A stretch of 64,000 bases of DNA from Ziziphus jujuba (lineage: Eukaryota; Streptophyta; Magnoliopsida; Rosales; Rhamnaceae), in contig NC_083388.1 in the NCBI RefSeq assembly GCF_031755915.1, forward strand, positions 29,793,501 to 29,857,500, in the 5' to 3' direction. Position numbers and translations under genes: made by a program. The stretch's first letter is position 1. Every line of letters begins with the position of its first letter. This document shows positions 21,578-32,609 of the stretch, piece after piece. The notes beneath the pieces were generated by a model. The model saw only the letters and a list, made by a program, of their open reading frames with translations, made no database searches and was not told the DNA's origin.

Positions 21578-22841
21578 ATGAATCATTGTATTAAAGGGTG
21601 ATGGTGAGCTGGAATCTGCGAGTGAAGAAAGTGGGGCTGAAACCGAGCAAGAGGAGGATTGCAATGAAGATGAAGCCGAACCTGTAGATACATCTAATGT
21701 CGAGTTGAGCTTGGTTTCAAGGAGAGTACTTGCTTTCTACAAAGATGAAGAGCAGATACGAAGAGAAAACATCTTCCACACTCGCTGCGAAATACAAGGT
21801 AAAATTTGTAGCTTGATTATAGATAGTGGGAGTTGTACTAATGTGATAAGTAATCTTGTAGTTGATAAATTAGGCTTGAAAACAATTAAACATCCAGAAC
21901 CTTATAGATTACAATGGCTTAATGATAGTGGTGAGATGAAAGTAAACAAACAAGCCAAAGTAAAATTTAATATAGGTAGATATGAGGATGTAGTTTTATG
22001 TGATATTGTACCCATGATTGCTGGACATATACTATTAGGTAGGCCATGGCAGTTTGATAAAGATGCTACTTATTTTGGTTGAGAAAATAGTATTGTTTTC
22101 AGGTTTAAAGGGAAAAAAATCAAGCTGGAGCCATTATCTCCTAAGGAGGTTTACAAAGACCAATTAAAAATGCAACAAAGGAGAGAAGCCGAAAAGCTCA
22201 AGGAAAAAACAAGTATGGCACCAACGACTTCACCATCCTTTCAAGAAGGTGAGATTGAGGTTGCTGATCAAGGTAAGCTTTCTAAAACCCAAATTGAGTT
22301 GAAAAACAAAGAAAAAGCTGAGAGAGGGGTGAGAAAAGAGAGCAAACCCGAGAGCACAAAAAATCTGGAAATTTCCGCCAATGAGAGCCAAACCGAGGAA
22401 AGAAAAAGAAAAGAAAGAAAAGAAAGGAAAAACCAGAATTTTTATTTGAGTTTAGGGGATATTAATAAGGTTATTGAGTGTAAGAAACCTTTGCTGGTCA
22501 TGATTTATAAAGAAAATTATTTTAATGATCAAACTAACTTTGAAGAACTTGAATTGCCAAGTTCAATGATTTCTCTTTTGAAGGAAATTGGAGATGTCTT
22601 CCCAAATGAAATTCCAAGTGGACTACCATCCAATCAAGAGGGAAAAGGTGAGCTTGCTGTCCAAGGTAAGTCTTCTAATACTCAGGTTGTGTGGAAAAAT
22701 TTTAATAAAACCAAGAGTGAGAAATTTGGTGCAAAAGCCGAGAGTGAGGAAGGTGAGATGGCCATGAGTGAGAAAGGAAAAGGAAGACAAGAAAGGAAAA
22801 ATATAATTTTTATCTTAGCTTTGGTGATGTTAATAAAGTAA
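21578..22841 (+). pseudogene. pol: Protease and linker of the non-autonomous Gypsy element
   Basis: An acidic run precedes the protease, which reads IFHTRCEIQGKICSLIIDSGSCTNVISNLVVDKLGL with an intact DSG. It continues through MIAGHILLGRPWQFDKDATYFG to a TGA at 22080-22082 (normally Arg). The same frame then runs from 22083 to 22841 through a Lys/Glu-rich linker. Where other copies enter RT (SGLPPIRGIEHQI), this one reads SGLPSNQEGKGELAVQGKSS, a partial repeat of the upstream linker. RT is therefore not entered at all. Confidence 0.85.
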
Positions 22842-22843
22842 TT

Positions 22844-23476
22844 ATGAATAAGAAATCATTGCTGACCATGAATTTTAAAGATAATTTTTTAAAGATGTCT
22901 TTATTGCATAGAACTTTATCTGCATTGTTGAAAGCTTTACTTAGTGGTAATTTGAAAATTTGGGAAATATTGTTTGCTAACTTTAAAAAGTGTAATTTTT
23001 ACCATAATGAACATGTATTTCTACATTTTGTTGTAATAGTGTTTGACCCAAGAAAATTGGTTTGGTTGCACTTACGAAAGGAAAGGTTTCCTAAACAAAG
23101 AAAGTCAAAGCTCATGCCGCCTATGGATGGACTTTTTCAAGTTTTGGAGACGAATAACAAGAATGCCTACAAGCTTGATTTACCGGGTGAGTATAACATG
23201 AGTGCTGCATTTAATGTTGCTGATTTAACTCCTTTTGCTGCAGGTGATGATCTTGATTTGAGGACAAATCCTTTTCAAGAGGAGGGGAATGATGTGATTC
23301 CGCCCGAGCTCGCGCCACCGATAACCCGCTGTGGTGCTGACTTGACACGGATGAAGACTAGGCCAATTACAAGAGCTCAAATTAAGAGATTTAAGGACAA
23401 ACTGGGAGTATTTATACAGGGGGTAATCAATCTTAATAGAGCTTGTCCATACTTGAAGATCCAAAGTTTATTCTAA
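22844..23476 (+). pseudogene. Scrambled integrase/RT stubs fused to integrase tail, reading into LTR
   Basis: The frame opens with a short integrase-like stub (LHRTLSALLKALLSGNLKIWE, compare [20 protein letters not shown] of the full copies). An RT-thumb stub (FANFKKCNFYHNEHVFLHFVV, compare [21 protein letters not shown]) follows, then the integrase tail ([20 protein letters not shown]...GLFQVLE...LPGEYNMSAAFNVADLTPF). The stubs are in the reverse of normal order, since RT should precede integrase. The frame then passes the polypurine tract at 23275-23289 and continues 62 codons into the LTR (RPITRAQIKRFKDKLGVFIQ). No catalytic residue survives. The same RT-stub-to-tail fusion occurs near 50580-50720. 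Confidence 0.85.
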
Positions 23477-24426
23477 GTATCCAAGTGGTGGAAGCCGATA
23501 CGGACCCGGGTGACGATTTTGGTACATTTTTGGAGCCCGGGAAGCATGAAATGGTTCCAATGCTTTATGGGTTCAATACATATGCCTAAGAGGTCATGGA
23601 ATCAAGTTAAAGCAGCCTCAAATGCAATCAAAAAGGGCTTGTATGGACAACATCAACAATTTGGCCGAATTTGCTGTATTGCTTGCTGGCTTTACTGCAT
23701 TTTACTGTATTAGCCTTTTCTTATTTTTCCAAGCATGGGCAACGTGTGGGACTTCATATTCAGCTTATTTGGCATCCTAAAAAGCATCTAGAAGCTGATT
23801 TGAAGCTCAAAAAGGTCAAAGATTGATCAAAGTCAACTTGATCAAAAGGCTAGCATTTTTAGTTTCCTAATTTGTTTTTACTTTTTGTTTTAGGTAACTA
23901 CCATTACTTTTTGGCTTTTATTTATTTATTTTCTGGACAAATAACTTTAGGAAGGTTTTTATTTTATTCTTTCCATTGTAAATTAATTAATTCCTAATTT
24001 AATATAAAGGAATTAATTAATCAAACTTAGATTAGGAAAGGAAGTATAGTTTCGGTCAATTAGGTTTCTTTATGTGTGGTGGCCGGTTTTCTTTATGTTC
24101 TAGGGTTTTATTTCATGGCTTTGTAGCCTATTTAAAGGCTTATTTTTCAATATGAATAAAAAACTTCGATTTGATTGAGAAAATACTTGTGAGATTAATT
24201 ATCTCTTTGTTCTTTGAGAACACCTAGAACACCATTAGAGAATTGGTTGTTTTAGCTTGACTTATCAATAGGTTTTCCATCCCCTATTGTGGCGTCTACA
24301 TTATACCAAGGTTTCTAACCACAGGTTGGTTAGGGGTTGAGGTCCATTCTATTAGAACTTGAACTTAATTAAGATCCGCGCTAATATAATACGGGTTTAG
24401 GAGCAGGTCGTCCTAGGTTCGTATCA
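23290..24426 (+). repeat. 3' LTR of the 18124-24426 element
   Basis: It follows the purine tract AAGAGGAGGGGAA, begins TGATGTGATTCC and ends TTCGTATCA, followed by target duplicate ATGTC. Confidence 0.92.
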
Positions 24427-24431
24427 ATGTC

Positions 24432-25255
24432 CATGGAGTTTTGAAAAATCCAAATATCTCAGAGCTAGATAGATAGGTGGGAATTTACCGAACGAACCGC
24501 ACTCCTTTGTATATGTCAGGAGTCCATTGATGAGAAAGGGCTGGGGAAAACTTGAACCCAATTCCTACAGTGATGAGTATAAGTGAAATTGAAATTCCTG
24601 GGAGTTATTTGTGTATTGATAATACCATTCAATATTTCTTGAAGCTCGATCTTTCCTCCTGATGAACCATATGGCCAAGAGAAACCATGAACCATAATAG
24701 AAGAGCTTGCCCCACTGATGAGTAAACATTTCATAGTAGCCTCTTGTTATATCCAGATAATAGCTAGGAGCATAAACTAAAACATTCTGGAGCTACAAAG
24801 ATAGTTATTAAATCGTTAGCACCGTATAAAATCATTCCTCCTAGAGTAGCTGTTAATATGAATAATAGAAACTCTGTTATATCCATTTTTGTACATTCAA
24901 TGTACTTTACGGATAGAGGAATGCATAAAGTTGAACATAGTAAAATAAGAAATTGAAAGATTTCATTGAAATAGTTTCTTTGGAAATTTTTCGAAAAGCT
25001 AATCATAGGTTCTTCTCTCCATTGGAACAATAGGGCCGTTATGCTCATTACTAAACTTGTTGAAGAGATGAAATATAACCAAGGTATATCTTTTTGATCA
25101 GAGGTTGAATTGATCATCAGAAGTAGAATTAGGCCAAAAATTATGATACATTATGGGAAAATAAAACTTCCATCAAAGAGAAGCAAATGAAAGGCTTTCA
25201 TAAGAATTGTTGTAGAATCAAGAATGAAGTTTTCATTCTGGACATGCCAGATCAT
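24432..25255 (-). pseudogene. ndhB: ndhB exon 1, nuclear copy 1
   Basis: The plastid start [17 protein letters not shown] sequence begins at 25255 (minus). After a frameshift near 25145 the frame [26 protein letters not shown]...[30 protein letters not shown] follows, all NdhB membrane segments. A further frame break near 24760 is followed by [34 protein letters not shown]. The exon end is cut by the Gypsy target site. It is upstream-adjacent to the rps7 end, the native plastid operon order. Confidence 0.92.
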
Positions 25256-25571
25256 GAATTAATAACTGCAGCCAATCTCCAAAAAATCGCAATTGTTTCA
25301 AACTTTTTGGAATGGAATTTTTACAGAATCCACATGAATAGGATCAAACCTTGTTCCATGGTATTTACATGAGATTCCTCTTTCTTATTCTTAAACAAGT
25401 CCCCGAGATGGCTTAGTTGATCCATGATTTATGTTTCGTCTCTCGTTTCCTTTTCATTTCTTTCAAGAAATATATCGATCAATTTTAATTCTTTATTTTT
25501 CTATTGATTCTTTTCCGATCGAGATGTATGGATCCATGGGTCTATACGTCTATATAGATCCTGTTCATGGA
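25256..25571 (-). other. Plastid rps7-ndhB spacer (NUPT)
   Basis: Non-coding operon spacer. It resembles 55258-55572 in reverse orientation, for example the 'ggatcaactaagcc' region read on the minus strand. Confidence 0.7.
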
Positions 25572-25620
25572 TTAACGAAAATGTGCAAAAGCTCTATTTG
25601 CCTCTGCCATTCTATGAGTC
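25572..25620 (-). pseudogene. rps7: rps7 3' end (plastid ribosomal protein S7 fragment)
   Basis: On the minus strand it reads ...[15 protein letters not shown] followed by TAA, the invariant end of plastid RpS7. Only about 15 codons remain before the sequence switches at about 25618-25620 to ycf2 in the opposite orientation. Confidence 0.85.
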
Positions 25621-25988
25621 TTTTCCTTTTTGGGATCCTTCATTTCTTCAAACGGAACGAACAGAGATAGAATTAGACTGATTCCCTACATGCCTTTTTG
25701 GATATTCCTTAACGTCTTAGATATTCACTGAATGTGAGAAGCAGATGAATAATCATCTACTTCTGGAAGAAATCAAAGAATTTATTGGGAATCCTACAAG
25801 ATCCATTCGTTCTTGTTTCTCTGATAGATGGTTAGAACATCATCTGGGTTCGAATCCTACTGAGAGGTCCACTAGAGATCAAAAATTGTTGAAGAAAGAA
25901 CAAGATGTTTCTTTTGTCCTTTCCAGGCGATCAGAAAATAAAGAAATAGTTAATATATTCAAGCTAATTATGTATTTACAAAATACCG
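25621..25988 (+). pseudogene. ycf2: ycf2 internal fragment (plastid, nuclear copy)
   Basis: The translation FWDPSFLQTERTEIE, and then [20 protein letters not shown] and [20 protein letters not shown], matches an internal stretch of the large plastid Ycf2 protein, part of the inner-envelope Ycf2/FtsHi import motor. Stops occur around 25675-25740. It is joined to rps7 head-on and ends at an LTR start at 25989. About 120 of more than 2000 codons remain. Confidence 0.87.
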
Positions 25989-26251
25989 TGATGTGATTCC
26001 GCCCGAGCCCGCTCAGTCGATAACCCGCTGGGATGCTGATCCGGCACGGATAAAGACCGGACCAATCACAAGAGCTCAAATTAAGAGATTTATGGACAAC
26101 CTGGGAGCATTTATACCGGGGGTACTCAATTCTCAAGAGATCTTGTCCATACTAGAAGATACAAAGCCTCTTCTAAGCATCCAAGTGGTAGAAGCCGATA
26201 CGGACCCGGGTAGCAATTTGGGTGCAAATATGGACAACGGGCAGCATGAAT
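25989..26251 (+). repeat. Extra copy of a Gypsy LTR 5' end (263 bp)
   Basis: It begins TGATGTGATTCCGCCCG and parallels the first 262 bases of the adjoining LTR, ending '...gggcagcatgaat' where the next TGATGTG begins. The two copies differ by many substitutions. It is either an old tandem duplication or the stump of another LTR. Confidence 0.8.
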
Positions 26252-27387
26252 TGATGTGATTCCGCTCGAGCCCGCTCAACCGATAACCCGCTGGGGTGCT
26301 AACCCGACACAGATGAAGACTAGGCCAATCACAAGAGCTCAAATTAAGAGATTTAAGGACAACCTAGGAGCATTTATACAGGAGGTAATCAATCTCAACA
26401 GAGCTTGTCCATACTTGAAGATACAAAACCTATTCTAAGCATCCAAGTGGTGGAAGCCGATACGGACCCGGGTAGCAGTTTTGGTGCAAATATGGACAAC
26501 GGGCAGCATGAAATGGTTCCAACTCTTTATGGACTCAATACATATGCCTAAGAGGTCATGGAATCATGTTAAAGCAGCCTCAAATGCAATCAAAAAGGGC
26601 TTGTACGGACAGCATCAACAATTTGGCTGAATTTGCTGTATTGCTTGCTGGCTTTACTGTATTTTACTGTATTAGCATTTTCTTATTTTTGCAAGCATGG
26701 GTAACGTGTGGGACTTCATATTCAGCTTATTTGGCATCCTAAAAAGCATCTAGAAGCTGATTTGGAGCTCAAAGAGCTCAAAGATTGATCAAAGTCAACT
26801 TGATCAAAAGGCTAGCATTTTTAGTTTCCTAATTTGTTTTTACTCTTTGTTTTAGGAAACTACCATTACTTTATGGCTTTTATTTATTTATGTTCTGGAA
26901 AAATAACTTTAGGAAGGTTTTTATTTTATTCTTTCCATTGTAAATTAATTAATTCCTAATTTAATATAAAGGAATTAATTAATCAAACTTAGCTTAGGAA
27001 AGGAAGTATAGTTTTGGCCAACTAGGTTTCTTTATGTGTGTGGCCGATTTTACCTAGGGTTTTTAGGGTTTATTTTGTTTCTTTCAAAGCCTATTTAAAG
27101 GCTTATTTTTCAATAATAATACAACTTTGATTTGATTAAGAAAATACTTGTGAGATTAATTATCACTTTGTTCTTTGAGAACACCTAAAACACCATTAGA
27201 GAATTGGTTGTTTTAGCTTGACTTATCAATAGGTTTTCCATCCCCTATTGTGGCGTCCACATTATACCAAGGTTTCTAAACACAGGCTGGTTAGGGGTTG
27301 AGGTCCATTCCATTAGAACTTGAACTTAATTGAGATCCGGGCTAATATAATACGGGTTTAGGAGGAGGTCGTCCTAGGTTCGTATCA
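26252..27387 (+). repeat. 5' LTR of the deleted Gypsy element at 26252-30296
   Basis: It begins TGATGTGATTCCGCTCG and ends TTCGTATCA, followed by a primer site at 27390-27401. It belongs to the same LTR type as 18124-19261, without the minisatellite. Confidence 0.88.
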
Positions 27388-27389
27388 TT

Positions 27390-27401
27390 TGGTATCAGAG
27401 C
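27390..27401 (+). other. Primer binding site of the 26252 element
   Basis: TGGTATCAGAGC lies two bases inside the LTR. Confidence 0.9.
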
Positions 27402-28549
27402 TTAATTTTGTTCAGGTTTGATCTATCTTTATTTGCTTTATTTGTTTTTGTGTTATTCTGCAATTTTAGCATTAGGTTAAGGTTGCTTCTATCATCATAC
27501 ACGTTCTGCACCTTAAAAAAAATAAAAAAATACGTTCCTAGTTGAATTAGGATTTCCTAGTTTTACCGTATTTTTCTTTTGTTTCCCTCTTTGTTGGTTG
27601 TTTTTCATCATTGTTCTTGTTAATTTTGGTTTTTTTTTTATTATTCTTTGCTGTTTTAGTCTTGAATATTTCCATTCATCTATTCAAAAAAAATAAAAAA
27701 TTTGAGTTTGCGGCAACATTTAAAAGAAAAAAAAAATTGCACATTTGTGTTTATTTGGAGGTCACGGGTTTGGTGAATTTTTGTATTTGGAATTGCAAAT
27801 TTGTTGTTTATTCTTGCTACTGCAGTTGTGTTTGATATTCAGTGAGTGAAAAAAAAAAAGAAAAAAAAAAGAAGAAGGCTGAATATAAAAAATATATATA
27901 CATCGGTTTGTTGAAAATTGGGGTTTAAGTTTGTTGCTGGAAATTTCTTGTAACTACTGCTTTGTTGATTATTTATTCCATATTTGGAGTTTCTGGAGAG
28001 TTATTTTTGCTGCTGGATATTTGAGTTTGAGTGCGAAATTATTTGGATTAAAATTAGTTAAAGGATTTGATACAAAAACTTGAATTACAAAGAACAACAA
28101 CCGACAACTTTTCTATATTTTTGTTCTCTTTGATTCTTGTTCGTATTTGAATTTTTTTTTTCTAGAATTCTATTCTTGAACTCATAATATATTACCATAT
28201 GGTCCACCTCTTCAAAATTCCAAAGTTTTCTCGTTAATTTGCTTTATTTTGTCTAGAAAAATCGAAAATAGGTTTTTTCATTCCGTTCCGTATTTGTTTA
28301 TTTTTGCTTAGTGTTTTGTTGATAAGTTTAATTAAAATATACTAGTGATCTAATTGCTGTTTTATGGGTGTTTTAATTATAACTTTGAGATAATTCATTG
28401 AGTGGAAAAAGGCAAGAGTGTGTGAGCTTAAAAGAGAGTAAAAGCCGAAACTAGTGTGCAAACACGAGTGTCGAGACCTTGTTAGAGTGAAACACATGAG
28501 GGAGTGAATATTGTGAGGATTTATTTTATTTTTGTAGTATCTTACTAAC
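27402..28549 (+). other. Gypsy 5' leader
   Basis: Non-coding leader with poly-A tracts near 27850-27880, homologous to the other leaders in the window. Nothing else is seen. Confidence 0.75.
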
Positions 28550-29700
28550 ATGGAAGATTCTAGAATAAGAAGAGGAGATACACCACTAAGAATTAGTGAA
28601 GAAGAGTCCGTAGGATTTCATGGTGATCCACGAGCTACCGGGAGTGGTGAGCAAACGGAATTTAAAGTTGTTTTGGAACAATTACAGTGGGTGAGTGCTC
28701 AAGTTGAGCACATGAATCAAAGGATGGGAAGGCTAGAAGTTTCCTAAGGAATGCTGAACACAAGAACTAGGCAAAAATTCCATGAAGGTCGAGGTCGAGG
28801 ACGAGGAGGCTGTGAGAGACCGAGAGACGAATTTGAGGAGGAGAATTTCAGTAGAGACTTTGAGGAAGACATGGATGAAACCTTTGCTGTCCAAGAGAGA
28901 GCTGGCCGTGGAAGGTATAGGAGGGAAGAAACAGATGACAATCTTAGCAATATCAAGATCAACATCCCACCATTCATGGGAAAAAGTGATCCCGAGGCAT
29001 ATTTGGAGTGGGAAGAAAAGATGGAGATGATATTCGACTGCCATAATTATTCGGAGGGCAAGAAGGTGAAGATGGCAGCAATGGAGTCTGGTCATTATGC
29101 ACTCCAATGGTGGACAAATGAGAAAAATACTCGAAGGAGAGTTGGTGATGACTTGATCACAACATGGCGACAAATGAAAGGAGCCATAAGAAAGCGGTTT
29201 ATGCCATTACATTACCATAGGTTGCTGCATCAAAGGCTTCAATCTTTGTCTCAAGGAAGTAGGTCCGTGGAGGATTATTACAAAGAGATGGAGATGCTTA
29301 TGATGAGATTGAACTTGAATGAAGATAGGGGAGCAACCATGGCAAGGTTTCTTGGTGGTTTGAATCGTGAAATAGCCAATTAACTAGAATTGCAACAATA
29401 TGTGGAATTGGAGGAGATGTTCCACGTGGCTATTAAATTAGAGTATCAATTTCAGAGGAGGGGTGTAAGCTCATGGTTTGGAGGTGTTTCTAACAGTGGA
29501 AGGTCCAATTCAAGTGGCTAGAGGAACAATCCCATCTATGAAAGCAAGCCAAAGCCAAAAGTCAAAGAAGAAAGTTCAAACTGGCCAAGGAAGGAGACTA
29601 GAACCGAATCTGTCCAAGCATTTAGAGGTGAGATAAAATCTGATCCTAAACCTTAAAAATCCAGAGAAATAATTTGTTTTAAGTGCCAAAGAAGAGGACA
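28550..29700 (+). pseudogene. gag: gag of the 26252 Gypsy element
   Basis: It starts MEDSRIRRGDTPLRISEEES at 28550. A TAA at 28745-28747 (normally CAA) breaks the frame. The same frame then gives INIPPFMGKSDPEAYLEWEEKMEMIFDCHNYSEGKK through to a TAA at 29381-29383, again a former CAA. The zinc knuckle CFKCQRRGHIASQC is intact near 29667-29715. The start differs from the MTESRM type, and the residues after it (EQTEFKVVLEQLQW) resemble the gag of the 49247-55043 element, so this copy belongs to that sublineage. Confidence 0.87.
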
Positions 29701-29734
29701 CATAGCCAGCCAATGCCCAAATAGAAGAATCATA

Positions 29735-30296
29735 GTGCTAAAGGGCAATGACGAGCTAGAATTGGAAAGTGAAGAAAGTGAGAATGAAGCGAAGCAAGAG
29801 GAGGAGGACTTGGAGGATGAACCCGAAACCTTGCAAACATCCAATGCCGAATTAAAATTGCTTTCTAGGAGAGTACTTGCTGCATACAAAGATGAGGATA
29901 AAATTCAAAGAGAGAACATCTTCCACACCCCATGTGAAATTCAAGGTAAGATTTGTAGTATGATTATTGATAGTGGAAGTTTTACAAATGTAATTAGTAA
30001 CATTGTAGTTGATAAATTAGGCTTAACAACTATTAAACATCCTAAACCTTATAGATTACAATGGCTTAATGATAGTGGTGAAATAAAAGTGAATAAACAA
30101 GCCAAGGTAAAATTTATTATAGATAAATATGTGAATGTTGTATTGTGCGATGTTGTACCTATGCATGGTAGTCGTATTTTATTGGGGAGGCCATGGGGAT
30201 TTGATAAGAATGCCATACACTATGGGAGAGAGAATTCCATTGTATTTAAATTTAATGGGAAGAAGGTCAAGCTGGAGCCATTAACTCCAAAGGAGG
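29735..30296 (+). pseudogene. pol: Protease of the 26252 Gypsy element, cut by LTR
   Basis: An acidic lead is followed by IFHTPCEIQGKICSMIIDSGSFTNVISNIVVDKLGL, with DSG intact but the usual Cys after it changed to Phe. ILLGRPWGFDKNAIHYGREN and KKVKLEPLTPKEV follow, after which the frame runs by chance into the LTR at 30297. Confidence 0.85.
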
Positions 30297-31419
30297 TGAT
30301 GCAAACCCACCCGAGCTCGCACCATCGACAACTCGCTGGGGTACTGATCCGATACAGATGAAGACTGGATCGATCACTAGGGCTCAAGCTAAAAGGTTTA
30401 AGGACAACCTTGCTGCCTTTATCCATAATGTAATTCATTCTCAAAAGGGCTTGTCCATACCTGAAGATAAAAGACCTATTTTAAGTATTCAAGTGGTGGA
30501 GGCTGATACATCGGACACCCATACATCGGATATTTTATATCGGACACCCATGTCTCGGACATCTGATCTCGGACTTCGGATATCAGAGCCTTGCCTTGGA
30601 CATCTGATCTCAGACGAGTCTTGCCTTGCACATATGATCTCGGACTTCGGACATTGGATGTAACTTAGCTCGGCCAGACATAACTTAGCTCGGACAGACA
30701 TCCGCTAGCTCGGCCAGACATAACTTAGTTCGGACAGACATCAGTTAGCTCAGCCAAACACAAGTTAGGTCGGACAGACATCAGTTAGCTCGGATAGTCC
30801 ATAAGTTAGCTCGGACATCAGGCAGACATAAGTTAGCTCGGTTGAAGACATAATTCCGCCTAGAAGTCAAAGTCAACTCGTTACTTAATTTGCGATTGAC
30901 TTTCCTTCTTTTTGGGTTTTTATTTATTTATTTCCTGGACAAATAACTTAAGGAAGGTTTTTATTTTATTGTAAATTAATTAATTCCTAATTTAATATAA
31001 AGGAATTAATTAATCATACTTAGATTAGGAAAGGAAGTATAGTTGCGGCCAGCTAGGTTTCTTTATGTGTGTGGCCCATTTTATCTAGGGTTTTTAGGGT
31101 TTATTTTGTTTCTTTCAATGCCTATTTAAAGGCTTATTTTTCAATAAGAATACAACTTTAATTTGATTAAGAAAATACTTGTGAGATTAATTATCACTTT
31201 GTTCTTTGAGAACACCTAAAACACCATTAGAGAATTGGTTGTTTTAGCTTGACCTATCAATAGTTTTTCCATCCCCTATTGTGGCGTCTACATTATACCA
31301 AGGTTTCTAACCACATGTTGGTTAGGGGTTGAGGTCCATTCCATTAGAACTTGAACTTAATTAAAGATCCGGGCTAATATAATACAGGTTTAGGAGTAGG
31401 TCGGCCTAGGTTCGTATCA
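30297..31419 (+). repeat. 5' LTR of the 30297-38520 Gypsy element
   Basis: It begins TGATGCAAACCCACCC and ends TTCGTATCA. A 20-bp minisatellite lies at about 30655-30850. Confidence 0.9.
30655..30850 (+). repeat. 20-bp minisatellite inside Gypsy LTR
   Basis: Roughly nine degenerate tandem units of 'taacttagctcggccagaca' type. Confidence 0.82.
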
Positions 31420-31421
31420 TT

Positions 31422-31433
31422 TGGTATCGGAGC
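31422..31433 (+). other. Primer binding site of the 30297 element (one change)
   Basis: TGGTATCGGAGC differs from the usual TGGTATCAGAGC at one base. Confidence 0.85.
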
Positions 31434-32609
31434 TAAATTTTGTTCAAGTTTAATCTATCTTTATTTGCCTTATTTGTTTTTGGGTTATTCTGCAATTTTA
31501 GCATTAGGTTAAGGTTGCATCCATCCCATACACATTCTGCATCTTAAAAAAAAAAAAAAAATTCATTCCTAGTTGAAATAGGATTTCCTAGTTTTATCAT
31601 TTTATTTTTTTTTTTTGTTTCCTAGTTTGTTGGTTGTTTTTCATCATTGTTCTTGTTAATTTTGGATTTTGTTGATTCTCTTTTGCTGTTTTAGTCTTAC
31701 ATATTTGCATTCATATATTAAAAAAAAAAAAAAGAAGAAGAAGGGTTGGCAGCAACATATTAAAAAAAAAAAAAAAAAAAAACTGTACATTTGTGTTTAT
31801 TTGGAGATCACGGGTTTGGTGTTTGTTTTGGAGTTGGAATTGTAATTTTGGTTATTATTCTTGCTACTGCAGTTGTTTATTTTCTGTGAGTGAAAAAATA
31901 AAAATTAAAAAGAGGTAAAGCCGAATAAAAAAAAAATTAAAAAAAAAAGAGAAAAATATTTTGGTTTGTTGGAGTTTGATTTGTTTGCTGGAAATTTGTT
32001 GGAGCTGCTGATTTTTTGCTTATTTATTCAATATTTGAGTTTCTGGGGAATTATTTTTGCTGCTGGATACTTGGATTTTGGGTGCTTAAATTATTTGGAT
32101 TAAAATTAGATAAAGGAATTGATATAAAACTTGAATTACAAAGAACAACAACCAACAACTTTTCTATATTTTTGTTCTCTTTGATTCTTGTTCGTATTTG
32201 AATTTCTTTTTCTGGAATTTTATTCTTGAACTTGTAATCTACTACCATCTGGTGCAGTTTTCAAAAATTCCAACATTTTCCCATTATTTTATGTGTTTTC
32301 TTGTCTAAAAAGCCCAAAAAAAGTAGGATTTGTTGGATTCTTTCGGTATTGCCTACCTTTTGCTTACTGTTTTTTTGATAAGTTTAATTAAAATATACCA
32401 GTGATCTAATTGCTGTTTTGTGGGTGTTTTAATTAGAACTTTGAGATAAATCATTGAGTGGAAAAAGGCAAGAGTGTGTGAGCTTAAAAGAGGGTAAAAA
32501 GCCAAAACAAGTGTGCAAACACGAGTGTCGAATCCTCATTTGAGTGAAACACATAAGGGAGTGAAATTGGTAAGGTCCTATTTTATTTCTATTGCATTAT
32601 TATACTAAC
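31434..32609 (+). other. Gypsy 5' leader
   Basis: Non-coding leader with poly-A tracts near 31545-31562, 31718-31735 and 31764-31782. No gene is seen. Confidence 0.78.

Larger units (their letters stand above)
18124..24426 (+). mobile_element. Non-autonomous Ty3/Gypsy element in NUPT ndhB, with TSD
   Basis: LTRs at 18124-19261 (1138 bp) and 23290-24426 (1137 bp) are nearly identical by eye, around 97%. Target duplicates ATGTC lie at 18119-18123 and 24427-24431, inside the end of ndhB exon 1. The interior has leader, gag and protease, then lacks the RT, RNase H and integrase catalytic domains; only short stubs remain (22860-23100). It moved despite lacking enzymes, so a related element must have supplied them. 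Confidence 0.93.
26252..30296 (+). mobile_element. Gypsy element with RT-to-3' end deleted, sharing the next LTR
   Basis: LTR, primer site, leader, gag and protease are present. The interior then stops abruptly after LEPLTPKEV at 30296, where another LTR begins. That LTR is of the other (minisatellite) type, so it is not this element's own partner. The base run AAAGGAGG before the junction resembles a polypurine tract, so joining could have used that similarity. Confidence 0.82.

Noticed and set aside
30655..30850. Spaced short repeats resembling a CRISPR array
   Set aside because: Units are contiguous, degenerate, about 20 bp, inside a plant LTR, and without unique spacers or cas genes; this is a minisatellite.
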